61,555 nt of DNA from positions 1 through 61,555 of the forward strand of contig JAGCWY010000038.1 of assembly GCA_017961625.1 (NCBI GenBank), written 5' to 3'. This document shows, one piece after another, positions 1 to 8,769 of this stretch. Numbering within the stretch: the stretch's first letter is position 1; each line of letters begins with the position of its first letter. The translations under genes were made by a program, and so were the position numbers. The DNA comes from Ruminococcus sp. (GTDB lineage: Bacteria; Bacillota; Clostridia; Oscillospirales; Ruminococcaceae). The notes beneath the pieces are model-generated. The model was not told the DNA's origin. It saw nothing but the letters and a program-made list of their open reading frames with translations, and ran no database searches.

Positions 1-180
1 CTTTACTCCTGCATACTCTGCGATAAGTCTTTCCACCTCGTTGATGTTCTCTCCTGCTGTCGTGATCCAGTTCTTTTCAAATGCATCATTCACCCACTTC
101 TGCTCGTCACCGTGCATAGTAGGAGAGGAAAGCCATATTTTATTTCCGAATGGTTTAATATTGCTTTTGTTTACAAACAT
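1..180 (-). CDS. DegT/DnrJ/EryC1/StrS-family aminotransferase, N-terminal 60 residues (cut by window edge)
   Basis: Reading the minus strand from an ATG at 180 gives an open frame that runs off the window. It contains the start typical of the PLP-dependent sugar aminotransferases of the DegT/DnrJ/EryC1/StrS family: a K-I-W-L-S-S-P-T-M-H-G motif, then WVNDAF-KNWITTAGENI. In this family these enzymes aminate keto-sugar nucleotides for cell-surface glycans. The start is supported by a purine-rich AGGAGAAG ribosome site about 8 bases upstream. The PLP lysine and the C-terminal domain lie outside the window, so substrate and integrity cannot be judged. A promoter about 400 bases upstream probably drives it. 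Confidence 0.8.
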   Translation of the reverse strand, partial: MFVNKSNIKPFGNKIWLSSPTMHGDEQKWVNDAFEKNWITTAGENINEVERLIAEYAGVK

Positions 181-898
181 TTACTGCCTCTTCTCCTATC
201 CACCCACCGTAAAATACGCCCCAGTCCAAAAAGGAAAGGCAGCATAAACAGCGGGTAATGTCATTTATACCTGCAGACAGAACTCTGCCGCCCGCATATC
301 CAGCCAATTTCCCACTAAATATACAGACGACCGGCCATTTTGATATTTCAATAAAGCCATGATGATCTTATGTCGTGTTAAACCTTATCCTGCCCATAAA
401 GGCAGCAGCTTGTGTTTATATTTATTACTGCTCTTTAAAGTAAATACAATGCTATGCATATTATTGAAGTCAAAACATATTATATATACTGCACAAACAA
501 ATACTTCCCCGTATTCTGTCCATGCCTTTAAGAAATCATAATAAACACATTGTAAAGCATCCAAAACCTGTACTTTTTAATTATAACCTTTGGCAGTAAA
601 AAAAGCAAGCGGAAAAATCGGGGAATTCTGAGAGCGCAAAAATTTTTGTCATTTTTCACAAAAATATCATTTTACTCGTTGTCAAAATGTCACGAAAGAT
701 TATACAATGTGGATTTTTTGTCATTTCGTTTAAAATTTGTATAACCTATTGAAAGTATCTGAAAAATATGTCATTTTCGGGCTTTATTAGTATTATAAAC
801 AGCCGCTCCTGCGATATATTATCTATCACTGATTTTTCATCAAAGTCAAGTCGGACAGGCAGCATTGCGTATAATAGGCCAGTAAGGAGATGATAAAA
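181..898. other. Divergent intergenic region with opposed promoters
   Basis: About 700 bases without a convincing gene. On the minus strand, TTGCTT (608-603), a 17-base spacer and TATAAT (585-580) form a promoter that would give the aminotransferase a leader of about 390 nt. That leader holds only short broken frames. On the plus strand two overlapping promoters are visible: TTGTCA 679-684 with TATACA 701-706, and TTGTCA 718-723 with TATAAC 740-745 (16-base spacers). The motif TGTCA followed by T- or A-rich bases recurs near 648, 680, 719 and 770, which could be a regulator site or simple AT-rich composition. Confidence 0.45.
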
Positions 899-1168
899 AT
901 GATGAAAAAACCAAAAGGAAAGCTGTCACTGTATAAACGCTCGGATTATGATGTCATAAGTGAGACTATGACCGTTCATGGACTGACCGCTGTTATTAAA
1001 GTACGTAGCAGCGGCACAATTGTAATATGCCGTATACCGTCCCATACACAGGATGAGGATACAAAGCTTTCATCAGAGCTTACATACGCACTTATGCAAT
1101 TGTTTTTCACTGGACAGGACATAAACCACATTAAAAGTATGGAGATACTCTCAGATATGTTCCCTTAA
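899..1168 (+). CDS. Small hypothetical protein
   Basis: An 89-residue basic to neutral protein that I do not recognise. It has no signal peptide or membrane segment. The C-terminal half (SELTYALMQLFFTGQDINHIKSMEILSDMF) looks like an amphipathic helical region, and the middle alternates beta-like stretches. The start at 899 is preferred over the in-frame ATG at 890 because AAGGAG at 884-889 leaves a normal 9-base gap to 899 but none to 890. A clean terminator follows 8 bases after the stop, so it is probably a single-gene transcript from the promoters at 679-745. Confidence 0.6.
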   Translation: MMKKPKGKLSLYKRSDYDVISETMTVHGLTAVIKVRSSGTIVICRIPSHTQDEDTKLSSELTYALMQLFFTGQDINHIKSMEILSDMFP

Positions 1169-1175
1169 AGTACAT

Positions 1176-1215
1176 AAAGCAGCCACAAGGACTGAACTCC
1201 GGGCTGCTTTCTTTT
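1176..1215 (+). terminator. Rho-independent terminator
   Basis: AAAGCAGCC at 1176-1184 pairs with GGCTGCTTT at 1202-1210 and is followed by CTTTT. It ends the small gene upstream and also lies behind the convergent cotJ genes. Confidence 0.8.
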
Positions 1216-1272
1216 ATATGTTACACATGTACAACATGGATATGAGACTTTTTTCTCATACTGCCACATATA

Positions 1273-1521
1273 TTAGCTCCTTTCCCATGGCCACGGATCT
1301 TCTGTCCATGTCCAGCTTTCGGTACTTGTCACCTGCTCCGGTGTAATCGCTCCAAAACGCCTTGTAAACTCGTCTGCTGCCTTTTTGCGCAATTCCTTGT
1401 ATTTCTGGAACATTGTAAGAGCACGGCGGCATTCAGGGTGTGTGTCGAGATATAGATTCAGCTCTTTAAGCGTAAAATCGTATTTTTTTATCTTATTAAG
1501 AAGCATTCTCCTCTCGTTCAT
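1273..1521 (-). CDS. cotJB: Spore coat protein CotJB
   Basis: An 82-residue protein with the CotJB signatures: the LNLYLDTHPECRRAL block near residues 20-36 and the tryptophan-rich C-terminus W-T-W-T-E-D-P-W-P-W-E. In Bacillus, CotJB is a coat component made in the mother cell together with CotJA and CotJC. The gene overlaps cotJA by four bases (start inside ATGA), so the two are translationally coupled. No cotJC (manganese-catalase-like) follows; the next feature is a convergent terminator. Family assignment is confident. Whether the host actually forms spores cannot be told from this window. Confidence 0.9.
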   Translation of the reverse strand: MNERRMLLNKIKKYDFTLKELNLYLDTHPECRRALTMFQKYKELRKKAADEFTRRFGAITPEQVTSTESWTWTEDPWPWERS

Positions 1522-1772
1522 TTGCCGTCCCCTCCTCCGGTAAACGGCAGATCTAGCTGAGGAAAAAGCGTTCCTCTACTAAGTGCCTCGTCTTCGCCGT
1601 AAGTTTCGCCCCACTGTTGCCATGGCACATAAGCCATTGCAAGAGGCACATTTTTCGTGAATATTTGGTCACTGCCTGTATTATTACCGCTATCGCTCAT
1701 AACAGTCTCAGAGACCTTCTCGCGTTCTTGAAAGAACATATCTTCTATATTATCAAAAAGATCAAGATTCAT
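1518..1772 (-). CDS. cotJA: Spore coat associated protein CotJA
   Basis: An 84-residue protein whose second half carries the CotJA core: PLAMAYVPWQQWGETY, then EALSRGTLFPQLDLPF. The first 40 residues are acidic and variable, as usual in the family. An AGGAGG site lies 8 bases before the ATG. It is the first gene of a two-gene cotJA-cotJB operon. Immediately upstream is a hairpin and a CATANNNTA element like the -10 box of mother-cell sigma factors, in keeping with the sigma-E control known for B. subtilis cotJ. Confidence 0.9.
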   Translation of the reverse strand: MNLDLFDNIEDMFFQEREKVSETVMSDSGNNTGSDQIFTKNVPLAMAYVPWQQWGETYGEDEALSRGTLFPQLDLPFTGGGDGK

Positions 1773-1793
1773 GATTGAGTCCTCCTTCCCGCA

Positions 1794-1835
1794 CGGAGAA
1801 CCTGTGCAGAGGTTCTCCGCACATTTTATAATATG
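1794..1835 (-). promoter_or_regulatory. cotJ leader hairpin and sigma-E/K-like -10 element
   Basis: On the minus strand CATATTATA (1835-1827) fits the CATANNNTA consensus of sigma-E and sigma-K -10 boxes. No clear -35 box is seen. Downstream, CGGAGAACC (1819-1811) pairs perfectly with GGTTCTCCG (1802-1794), giving a 9-bp hairpin just before the cotJA ribosome site. The promoter reading is tentative; the hairpin is plain. Confidence 0.4.
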
Positions 1836-1857
1836 AGTACAGCTGGCAACAGGTTAC

Positions 1858-1892
1858 AAAAAAGCCGCAGGAAATACTTCCTTACGGCTTTT
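1858..1892 (-). terminator. Terminator of the SPFH/zinc-ribbon operon
   Basis: On the minus strand AAAAGCCG pairs with CGGCTTTT and runs into six T residues (complement of 1858-1863). It separates the upstream operon from cotJA. Confidence 0.75.
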
Positions 1893-1925
1893 CAACTCAT
1901 TCAATTGTTAAAATTTCAAATACGC

Positions 1926-2531
1926 TCAGGCATTAAGGATATTTCCGCAGTATTCACATTCGCAGCTTGTTCCCTGGGTTATAGCCGCAGTAGCGCCGCA
2001 TCCCGAGCACGTAACAGTAACGGTAGCCCTACCCATAACCTCCACAGGAGGAGCTACACGCTTCATGAGATTGAGAGTATGTGTGGTATCGTCAATGGAG
2101 GCGCCATTGAATACATCCTTTGCAATCAGCGTAGCCAACTCTCCGCGGCAGGTGCCGTAAGGGATACCACAGGCATTTGCCATCGTATCAATATTGTCGA
2201 TATGCTGATTTACGACCATATCAATGTATTTCTTGTACCTTTCGATCTTTCCATCGTTCTTTTTGCCATAAATAAATACTGCAACAGCTCCTATAAAGTA
2301 TAGCATCGCACCTCCAAATGAGGAATTAGATCCGCTCAAGCATAACAAGCCCATAACGCCAAGAACAGCCGCAACTATACATGCTGTCTTGAAGTCAAGA
2401 CCTCCTACGAACATTCCCCGCTTTGAAGCTCTTGAACGGCTGATTATCAGGCCTATCCCGATAGGCCAGAATATTATAAATGCAAGTATTATAACTACAG
2501 TCTGATGATACCATTTCTGATTAACGGTCAT
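1926..2531 (-). CDS. Membrane protein with C-terminal zinc ribbon
   Basis: A 201-residue protein with three hydrophobic segments near residues 10-30, 48-66 and 72-90, followed by a soluble helical part and a C-terminal zinc ribbon with two CxxC knuckles (CSGC and CEYC). I do not know its function. It is the last gene of an operon with an SPFH protein that also carries zinc ribbons and with another small membrane protein. A shared role in a membrane-associated assembly is a reasonable inference. The ribosome site GGGGGA lies 7 bases before the start. Confidence 0.6.
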   Translation of the reverse strand: MTVNQKWYHQTVVIILAFIIFWPIGIGLIISRSRASKRGMFVGGLDFKTACIVAAVLGVMGLLCLSGSNSSFGGAMLYFIGAVAVFIYGKKNDGKIERYKKYIDMVVNQHIDNIDTMANACGIPYGTCRGELATLIAKDVFNGASIDDTTHTLNLMKRVAPPVEVMGRATVTVTCSGCGATAAITQGTSCECEYCGNILNA

Positions 2532-2549
2532 TTTGTTTTCCCCCTTGGA

Positions 2550-3218
2550 TTAAAAGTTTGATCTCAGCTTGAGCTTGGATTCTCTCTCAGAGGAGAGCTT
2601 GTCTATCCTTGAACATACAGAAGCTATTGTCTGCTCATCGTTAGCAGTGACAGCCTTTCCAAGCTCATTCACAGCATCTGCTATATCTCTCTCAATACCT
2701 GCCACCTCAGGAGAACTTGTTACCTGCCCGGAAGCAATGGCGTCAAAAGCCTTGTCTATGGTCTTCTTATAGGGCGCGGAATAAGGAACATTTTTCTGTA
2801 TGCCCTTAAAAGTCTCCAGCACAGACTTGAAGTTTATCAAGTCCGCGCCGCGCTGCTCCTGCTGCTGTTCAACATGAGCATTGCCAGACAGAGTGGCGTA
2901 CAAAAACACTATAAAGATACCAATAACAGCAAGATGTACTACAGTAGCCCAAGCCGCACTGTCAAATCTTGCACATACAAGAGCCGCTATAGCCTCGCAA
3001 ACAAGGAATACAATGGCAACCATAAATATATTCAGCTTACTTGCAAGCTTTTCGTTCTTTGAACCGAAACTAAAGGTACAAGCTGCAAACAGCACTGCAA
3101 ACATCAGAAAGCAGTAATTTACCCAAAACACATCGGAGCGGTCATTGACTACCACAAATATACCTATATTCAAAATAGCTATCAAAAACAATGATACTAT
3201 AAGATTTCCTTTTTTCAT
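2550..3218 (-). CDS. Hypothetical membrane protein with coiled C-terminal domain
   Basis: A 222-residue protein with four hydrophobic helices in the first half (about residues 5-25, 32-52, 62-82 and 90-110) and a soluble helical domain rich in charged residues in the second half. No family is recognised. The start at 3218 is chosen because GGAG sits 8 bases upstream; the longer frame from 3245 would overlap the end of the preceding gene. Middle gene of the SPFH operon; the spacing to the next gene is 18 bases. Confidence 0.55.
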   Translation of the reverse strand: MKKGNLIVSLFLIAILNIGIFVVVNDRSDVFWVNYCFLMFAVLFAACTFSFGSKNEKLASKLNIFMVAIVFLVCEAIAALVCARFDSAAWATVVHLAVIGIFIVFLYATLSGNAHVEQQQEQRGADLINFKSVLETFKGIQKNVPYSAPYKKTIDKAFDAIASGQVTSSPEVAGIERDIADAVNELGKAVTANDEQTIASVCSRIDKLSSERESKLKLRSNF

Positions 3219-3223
3219 GACGC

Positions 3224-4525
3224 TCACTCCATTCTGTTTCCACATCTGCCGCAGAACTTCATACCGTCTGCGACCTCAGCACCGCATTTCGGACAGATAT
3301 TAGGCTTTTTCTCAACAGGAGCTCCGCACTGTCCACAAAACTTCATACCCTCAGGTATCTCAAATCCGCAGTTAGTGCATACTCTCTTTGGCTTTTCCAT
3401 AAGCGCTCCGCACTGTCCGCAGAATTTCATTCCCTTCGGAACAGATGCACTGCATTTCGGACATATTACAGTATCGCCCTGAACAGCCTCTCCTGCTCCC
3501 TGAGGAGCTGAAAGCGCTCCAACGCCGCCACCTCCGGGATTTGCCATATCAGCCATCATACCACCAAGAGCACGTCCTACATTGAGGCCAATGCCTGCAT
3601 TTATGAAAGCACTTCCCGCTCCTGTATTTTCTGCAGCAGAATGGAGTATCTCAGCTGTTTCCTGACGAGCCCAGCCATTTCCGCCGTCCTGATCGCGTAT
3701 CTTCATACGCTCATAGTCAGCCTGAGCGCCCTGACCGGAAATATATCTTTCAGCCTCTGATCTTTCACGACTGAGGGCAAAGTCGAGCCTTGCCTCTTCC
3801 ATTCTCTGCTCACGGCTGAACATCTTTTCCTGACGCTCACGGCGCATTTTAACAACAGAGAGGTAATTCTCATCTTCAATAACACCTATCGTCTCAATAT
3901 AGAAATTTATGAGCTCCATACCATATTCGTCAAGCACCTCATGGAGCGATTCTTTTACGCCATCAGCAAGAGCTTTCTTTTTATTGCATATTACAATGGT
4001 CTCTTCATCGGAAGAGGTTATGTACTCAGCAAGCTGATCGGAAATATTCTGAACAAAAGCTATGCGGAAATTCTTCTTTAAATCGTTTTCTGACGCATAA
4101 GCATTTGCACCAACGAATTTAAGGAAGAACTTCTTTACATCCTTTACAGCTACCGTATACGAGCCCCTTGCCTGTACCTGAAAATAGGTCTGCCAATATG
4201 GGTCAAGCACCGTTACAGGATCGGGAGTCCCCCACTTCTGTTCAAGGTGATGCTGAGTATTTACAAAATATATCTTACAGCTGTATCTGCTGACGCCTCC
4301 GCTGAGGAGAGCTGACTGGAGCTTCGTGAGAAAAGGGAAATTCTCTGTAGTAAGAGTATATTTTCCCGCAGTAAATACCTGTTCGATAACGCCATCCTTC
4401 ATAAATAGGGCTTCTTCGTACTCGGCAACTATCAGCTGAGCGCCGGTGTTGAAGTCCTCGTTGGGGTACTTGAAGCAAAGCACAGCGCCGGGAGCAGTAT
4501 TTTTTATGACTTCTGTAATTGGCAT
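3224..4525 (-). CDS. SPFH-domain protein with three C-terminal zinc ribbons
   Basis: A 433-residue protein. Residues about 10-260 form an SPFH (stomatin/prohibitin/flotillin) domain of the type often annotated as virion core protein-like (YdjI type), ending in a charged helix. A glycine-rich linker (AGIGLNVGRALGGMMADMA) follows, then three zinc ribbons, each built from paired CxxC motifs (CPKC/CGQC, CTNC/CGQC, CPKC/CGRC). SPFH proteins build membrane-associated rings; in Bacillus, YdjI recruits the PspA homologue under membrane stress. The start at 4525 has an AAAGGTG site, preferred over the longer frame from 4573. It leads a three-gene operon of which the other two members are membrane proteins. 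Confidence 0.8.
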   Translation of the reverse strand: MPITEVIKNTAPGAVLCFKYPNEDFNTGAQLIVAEYEEALFMKDGVIEQVFTAGKYTLTTENFPFLTKLQSALLSGGVSRYSCKIYFVNTQHHLEQKWGTPDPVTVLDPYWQTYFQVQARGSYTVAVKDVKKFFLKFVGANAYASENDLKKNFRIAFVQNISDQLAEYITSSDEETIVICNKKKALADGVKESLHEVLDEYGMELINFYIETIGVIEDENYLSVVKMRRERQEKMFSREQRMEEARLDFALSRERSEAERYISGQGAQADYERMKIRDQDGGNGWARQETAEILHSAAENTGAGSAFINAGIGLNVGRALGGMMADMANPGGGGVGALSAPQGAGEAVQGDTVICPKCSASVPKGMKFCGQCGALMEKPKRVCTNCGFEIPEGMKFCGQCGAPVEKKPNICPKCGAEVADGMKFCGRCGNRME

Positions 4526-4951
4526 TCCAATACACCTTTCCTTTCCATGCAGGGACAAGCCGCTTCCCTTCATGTATTATCTATCCATATCCTGAAAGCG
4601 TCGGAAATTTATTGAAAAGCCGTTTTTTCAATTCCCTGCGACGCTTACCCTATTTATGAATTATAACATTTTTTTCATTTTTTTTCAAGTATGTACGGCT
4701 AATATTAATTTACAACATATTTTTTTGTTATTTTATACAACGCTCAGCTGTATCAATTGTTAAAAGTGCAGTATACATATTTGCAAGTCAGGCCTCTATA
4801 ATAAATATAAAAAATATAACCTTTTATACACTCCCGAGTATGATAATTACTCTATCACGTGGAACGTTGACTTGTTATGCATGATGTGTTATAATTAACA
4901 AAAATAGACCTAAAATACAGTATACCGAAAAATTTTTTATGGAGTGATAAA
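4526..4951. other. Divergent AT-rich intergenic region
   Basis: About 425 bases with no gene on either strand. It is AT-rich and holds the promoter of the downstream lipoprotein gene plus, presumably, that of the SPFH operon, whose boxes I could not fix. No other structure is evident. Confidence 0.5.
4867..4895 (+). promoter_or_regulatory. Sigma-A-type promoter of the lipoprotein hydrolase gene
   Basis: TTGACT at 4867-4872, a 17-base spacer and a perfect TATAAT at 4890-4895, about 55 bases before the start codon. Confidence 0.8.
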
Positions 4952-6322
4952 ATGGAAATCAAACGAATGATCGCCGCAGTTTCTGCAGCAGCTCTGCTGA
5001 CTGGATGCAGTAGCACCAAACCGTCAGACAGCAGCGAGCATCCTACGGCTACAGCAACAACTGCCACACAGGTGGAATCGACCACACAGGCCGAAATTTC
5101 CACCGTATCTGATACGGATATTGTTGAGCTGTCTAGAAAGCTCTGTACCGACATGGCTGAAGGCAATTACAAGACCTCATTCGACTTATTTTCAGATAAT
5201 ATGAAAGCTGCCGTATCAGAGGAGGCTCTAACTTCTAGTTGGGAACAGGTAAAGGCGGTTACAGGAGAATTCAAGGAACTCCTTGATACACAGCACGAAA
5301 CCGATCCAAACAGCGGAATGAGCATGACGACTACCAATCTCCGTTTTGAAAATAAGAACCTTGTGATATATATCGCGTTCAGCACGGAAAGGCTGATTGA
5401 GGGGATGTATATGAACTTCACGCAGGACGAGATAACCCCTGAGGATAATGATATCTACACAGAGACTTCTATCAAGGTCGGTGAATACGAGCTAGATGGT
5501 ATGCTAACCATGCCAAAGAATATCGAAAAACCGCCTATTGTCATACTTATACAGGGCTCCGGACAGACGAACCTCAACGAGGACGCTGGCATTTGCGCTC
5601 CTTTCAAGGACATTTCCCACGACCTTGCTGAAAAAGGCATAGCGACTATCCGCTATAACAAGCGCTTTTTCCAGTATCCTGAGCTTGGCACCGATGATGT
5701 CACAGTAGATGATGAGGTCCTCAATGACGCAGATGCCGCCGTAAAACTTGCCCAGCAGTACGCTGACGATGGCAAGGTGGATGGCATATTCGTACTCGGT
5801 CACAGCCTCGGCGGAATGCTCGCTCCTTCCATAGCTTCACGCAACAGTGCCGTAAAAGGTATCATATCATTGGCGGGAACTCCCCGAAAACTCGGCGAGG
5901 TATGGCTAGAGCAGCTTGCTCCTCAGCTTGAAGCCGCAGAAGGAGATACAAAGAAGTACGTAGAAGAGCTTATAGACCAGATAGAAACCATGAGAGACAA
6001 AAGAGAGCTCAAGGAGAAAAAAAATCCCGAGCCATATAACATCTCCTTCGGTGTCCCCTACTGGACGTCTCTTGATGCTATCGATCCTGCCGGCGTTGCA
6101 AGGGAGCTCGATATTCCCATGCTCTTCCTTCAGGGTAGCGCCGACACACAGGTATTTGCAGACAAGGATTTCGCTATGTGGAAGGAAAAACTCTCAGGCA
6201 GGCCAAAGTGCCAGTTCAAACTGTATGATGGGCTTGGCCACTTCTTCGACTGTGAAAATGGACATATCAACAGCCATGTCATCGAAGACACAGCAGAGTT
6301 CATAAAGGCTTCACTTAAATGA
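4952..6322 (+). CDS. Lipoprotein with DUF3887-like and alpha/beta-hydrolase domains
   Basis: A 456-residue protein with a lipoprotein signal (lipobox L-L-T-G-C, Cys at residue 19), then a threonine/serine-rich linker, a small DUF3887-like domain (about residues 55-150) and an alpha/beta-hydrolase domain (about 165-456). The nucleophile elbow G-H-S-L-G-G places the serine at residue 285; an Asp in GSADTQV and a His in GLGHFF complete the likely triad. It should be anchored on the outer face of the membrane and hydrolyse an ester or peptide; the substrate is unknown. Single-gene unit between its own promoter and terminator, with GGAG 7 bases before the ATG. Confidence 0.85.
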   Translation: MEIKRMIAAVSAAALLTGCSSTKPSDSSEHPTATATTATQVESTTQAEISTVSDTDIVELSRKLCTDMAEGNYKTSFDLFSDNMKAAVSEEALTSSWEQVKAVTGEFKELLDTQHETDPNSGMSMTTTNLRFENKNLVIYIAFSTERLIEGMYMNFTQDEITPEDNDIYTETSIKVGEYELDGMLTMPKNIEKPPIVILIQGSGQTNLNEDAGICAPFKDISHDLAEKGIATIRYNKRFFQYPELGTDDVTVDDEVLNDADAAVKLAQQYADDGKVDGIFVLGHSLGGMLAPSIASRNSAVKGIISLAGTPRKLGEVWLEQLAPQLEAAEGDTKKYVEELIDQIETMRDKRELKEKKNPEPYNISFGVPYWTSLDAIDPAGVARELDIPMLFLQGSADTQVFADKDFAMWKEKLSGRPKCQFKLYDGLGHFFDCENGHINSHVIEDTAEFIKASLK

Positions 6323-6378
6323 TATAACATAAAAAATCATTCCTTTAGTAAGTCTACCTTAACTATAAAAGTCCTTAC

Positions 6379-6407
6379 CGAGCCTGAAGTATCAGGCTCG
6401 TTTTTTT
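6379..6407 (+). terminator. Rho-independent terminator
   Basis: CGAGCCTGA pairs with TCAGGCTCG and is followed by seven T residues. Confidence 0.9.
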
Positions 6408-6688
6408 GGCTTAATTTAGCCAAGTCCTCTCCCATTTTCCGATTTTTCTTCTTCTCCCCAAAGCAATATATGATAACTTCCGATTCAAGCCGCAATATTT
6501 GGCTTGACTTATTCGTGAACTTTTTATAAAATTTACTTGTTTACGGAATACAATTTGTTGAAAGCCGCGCATTTTATACAACCATTTACTCATCTCACTA
6601 ATCTTTTAACTTAACACACCTGGTTTCGTAAATTTCAGTTCAGGAATAATTTACTGAGCTGTATATCTATAAACAAGGAGATGTAGTA

Positions 6689-8749
6689 ATGGAAAAGAAT
6701 CTGATGAAGAAAACCGCAGCAGCAATCATGGCTGTTGCACTGACAGGCACTGCCTTATACGCACCTGTCGGAGGTAAATCAACTCCCGTCAATGTACTTA
6801 CAGCACACGCCGAGGAAGCAGCTTCCACAGCAAGCTTCGATGAGGAAAACGGTGTTCTCACACTCAGCGGTAATGTTGTAAAAAGTGACGTCCAGAATTG
6901 GAAAAAGAACTCGGCAGTAACAAAGGTAGTCTGCGCAGAAGGTGCTAAGCTTCCGGCTGACTGCTATAACCTTTTCGGTTGGTTTTATGCCACAGAGATT
7001 GACCTTTCAAATGCAGATACTTCCGGTGTCACAAGCATGAGAAGTATGTTTTATGAGTGCAGGAACCTTAAAACAGTTAAATTCGGCGCTATCGATACAT
7101 CTAATGTCACAAGCATGGGTGGAATGTTCAATTACTGTAATTCTCTCGAATCTGTTGATCTCAGTAACTTTAATACATCGAATGTAACGGACATGAGCTG
7201 GATGTTCAACGGTTGCAGAAAGCTGACATCACTTAATGTGTCCGCACTTAATACAAGCAAAGTCAAGGATATGTCCTCTATGTTCTCTGATTGTTCAGGT
7301 CTTGCTACAATTGATCTGAGCAAGTTTGATACTTCATCTGCTACAAATATCGGTCATTTATTTGACGGCTGTTCAAGTCTGACCTCGATTGACTTAAGCA
7401 ACTTCGATACCTCAAATGTGACCTATATGTACGGTGTATTCCTCAGGTGCAGCTCTCTGACCTCTCTTGATGTAAGTAGTCTCGATACCTCAAAGGTAAC
7501 AAATATGACTCACTTATTCTCAAAGTGTTCCAAGCTAACTTCTTTGAATCTTGGAAGCATCGACACATCAAAAGTCGAGCAGTTTGCTTATATGTTCAAC
7601 GACTGCACCAGCCTTAAATCAATTGATCTCAGCAAGTTCAACACAAGCTCAGCAACAAACACGACCGATATGTTCGCAGGCTGTTCGTCACTTGAATCAC
7701 TTGATCTCAGCAGCTTTGACACAAGCTCGGTAACTTCAATGGGCTATATGTTCTCAGGCTGTTCGGCACTCAAATCCCTTGATCTCAGTAGCTTTAATAC
7801 CTCTAAGGTAACAATAATGACTGATATGTTCCGCACATGCAAAGCTCTTGAATATGTTGACCTTAGTGGATTTGACACATCTTCGGTTACTGATATGAAG
7901 AATATCTTATACGGCTGTAATGCGCTCAAGCCTAATATGATTTTCCTCAGAGGACAGAGCATCACTCTTGACGGCTACCTCGGAGCAAATATTTATATCG
8001 AGCCCTGCCAGAACCTTGCAAAGGTAGTTCTCAGCGGACCTAACGGAGATATAGAGTATTCCGGTAACGAGTTCAATGATCTAACACAGGAAAGCGGAAT
8101 ATATAAATTCACATACCTTATAAATGCTACTCAGGCAAATGATGAAATCACTCTCAGAGCTTATGACAAGGATGGAAGACAGCTTATCGTATGCAAGTCT
8201 ACAAACGAGCTCAGCAGCCATTCACAGGCTGAATGCACAGTTCAGGGCTACATAGAAGCCATAAAGAAGGACGACGCTTACAAGACAGTTGATAAGCTCG
8301 AAGCTCTCGTTGATGGTCTTGAGAACTTCTGCAAGGCTGCTGATAATTACTTCAACGGTGCTCATAACGATATCGCAGGTATATCTGAAGTGAAGGCATC
8401 AGACCTTATAGCCTATGAGCCTGGCTTTGATGCAGATATACAGCTATCTCTCGTTCTGAATTCACAGACTGCTACAAGAGTTTACACAAACAGCAGTAAT
8501 GTACTTATCGACGACAAGGCAGCAGACGCAAAGATAAAGAACGAAAAACAGTATTATGAGATTACAAATATCGCTGCACATCAGTTGTGTGATATGCATA
8601 CAGTTACAATAGATGGCGCGAAATATGATTTTGGTGCCCTCTCTTATGTATACCGCGTTCTGAACAATAAAGACGCTAACGATGCTCTTGTTGATATGGC
8701 AAAGGCAACCTACGTTTATGCCGTATCTGCAAACAAATATAAAGACTAA
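6689..8749 (+). CDS. Secreted BspA-type (DUF285) repeat protein
   Basis: A 686-residue protein with an export signal (basic start, hydrophobic core, cleavage likely after AHA near residue 41). Residues about 90-410 hold roughly 15 degenerate 23-residue repeats of the BspA/DUF285 kind, each following the pattern L-x-S-L-D-L-S-x-F-D-T-S-x-V-T-x-M-x-x-M-F-x-x-C. A different C-terminal domain (about 430-686) follows, rich in Asp, Lys and Tyr. No LPXTG or dockerin is seen, so it may be released or held by an unknown means. Such proteins are thought to bind host or plant surfaces. AAGGAG lies 8 bases before the ATG. A 31-codon gene follows 20 bases behind the stop, before the terminator. Confidence 0.85.
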   Translation: MEKNLMKKTAAAIMAVALTGTALYAPVGGKSTPVNVLTAHAEEAASTASFDEENGVLTLSGNVVKSDVQNWKKNSAVTKVVCAEGAKLPADCYNLFGWFYATEIDLSNADTSGVTSMRSMFYECRNLKTVKFGAIDTSNVTSMGGMFNYCNSLESVDLSNFNTSNVTDMSWMFNGCRKLTSLNVSALNTSKVKDMSSMFSDCSGLATIDLSKFDTSSATNIGHLFDGCSSLTSIDLSNFDTSNVTYMYGVFLRCSSLTSLDVSSLDTSKVTNMTHLFSKCSKLTSLNLGSIDTSKVEQFAYMFNDCTSLKSIDLSKFNTSSATNTTDMFAGCSSLESLDLSSFDTSSVTSMGYMFSGCSALKSLDLSSFNTSKVTIMTDMFRTCKALEYVDLSGFDTSSVTDMKNILYGCNALKPNMIFLRGQSITLDGYLGANIYIEPCQNLAKVVLSGPNGDIEYSGNEFNDLTQESGIYKFTYLINATQANDEITLRAYDKDGRQLIVCKSTNELSSHSQAECTVQGYIEAIKKDDAYKTVDKLEALVDGLENFCKAADNYFNGAHNDIAGISEVKASDLIAYEPGFDADIQLSLVLNSQTATRVYTNSSNVLIDDKAADAKIKNEKQYYEITNIAAHQLCDMHTVTIDGAKYDFGALSYVYRVLNNKDANDALVDMAKATYVYAVSANKYKD

Positions 8750-8769
8750 TTTACGAAAGGAATAGTATC

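Noticed and set aside
1833..2303. 156-codon plus-strand frame over the zinc-ribbon membrane gene
   Set aside because: The minus-strand product has clear helices and CxxC motifs; this one has neither and begins in a terminator.
7000..7930. Apparent tandem DNA repeats
   Set aside because: They are the coding repeats of the BspA-type protein with divergent third positions, not a CRISPR array or satellite. No CRISPR was seen anywhere in the window.
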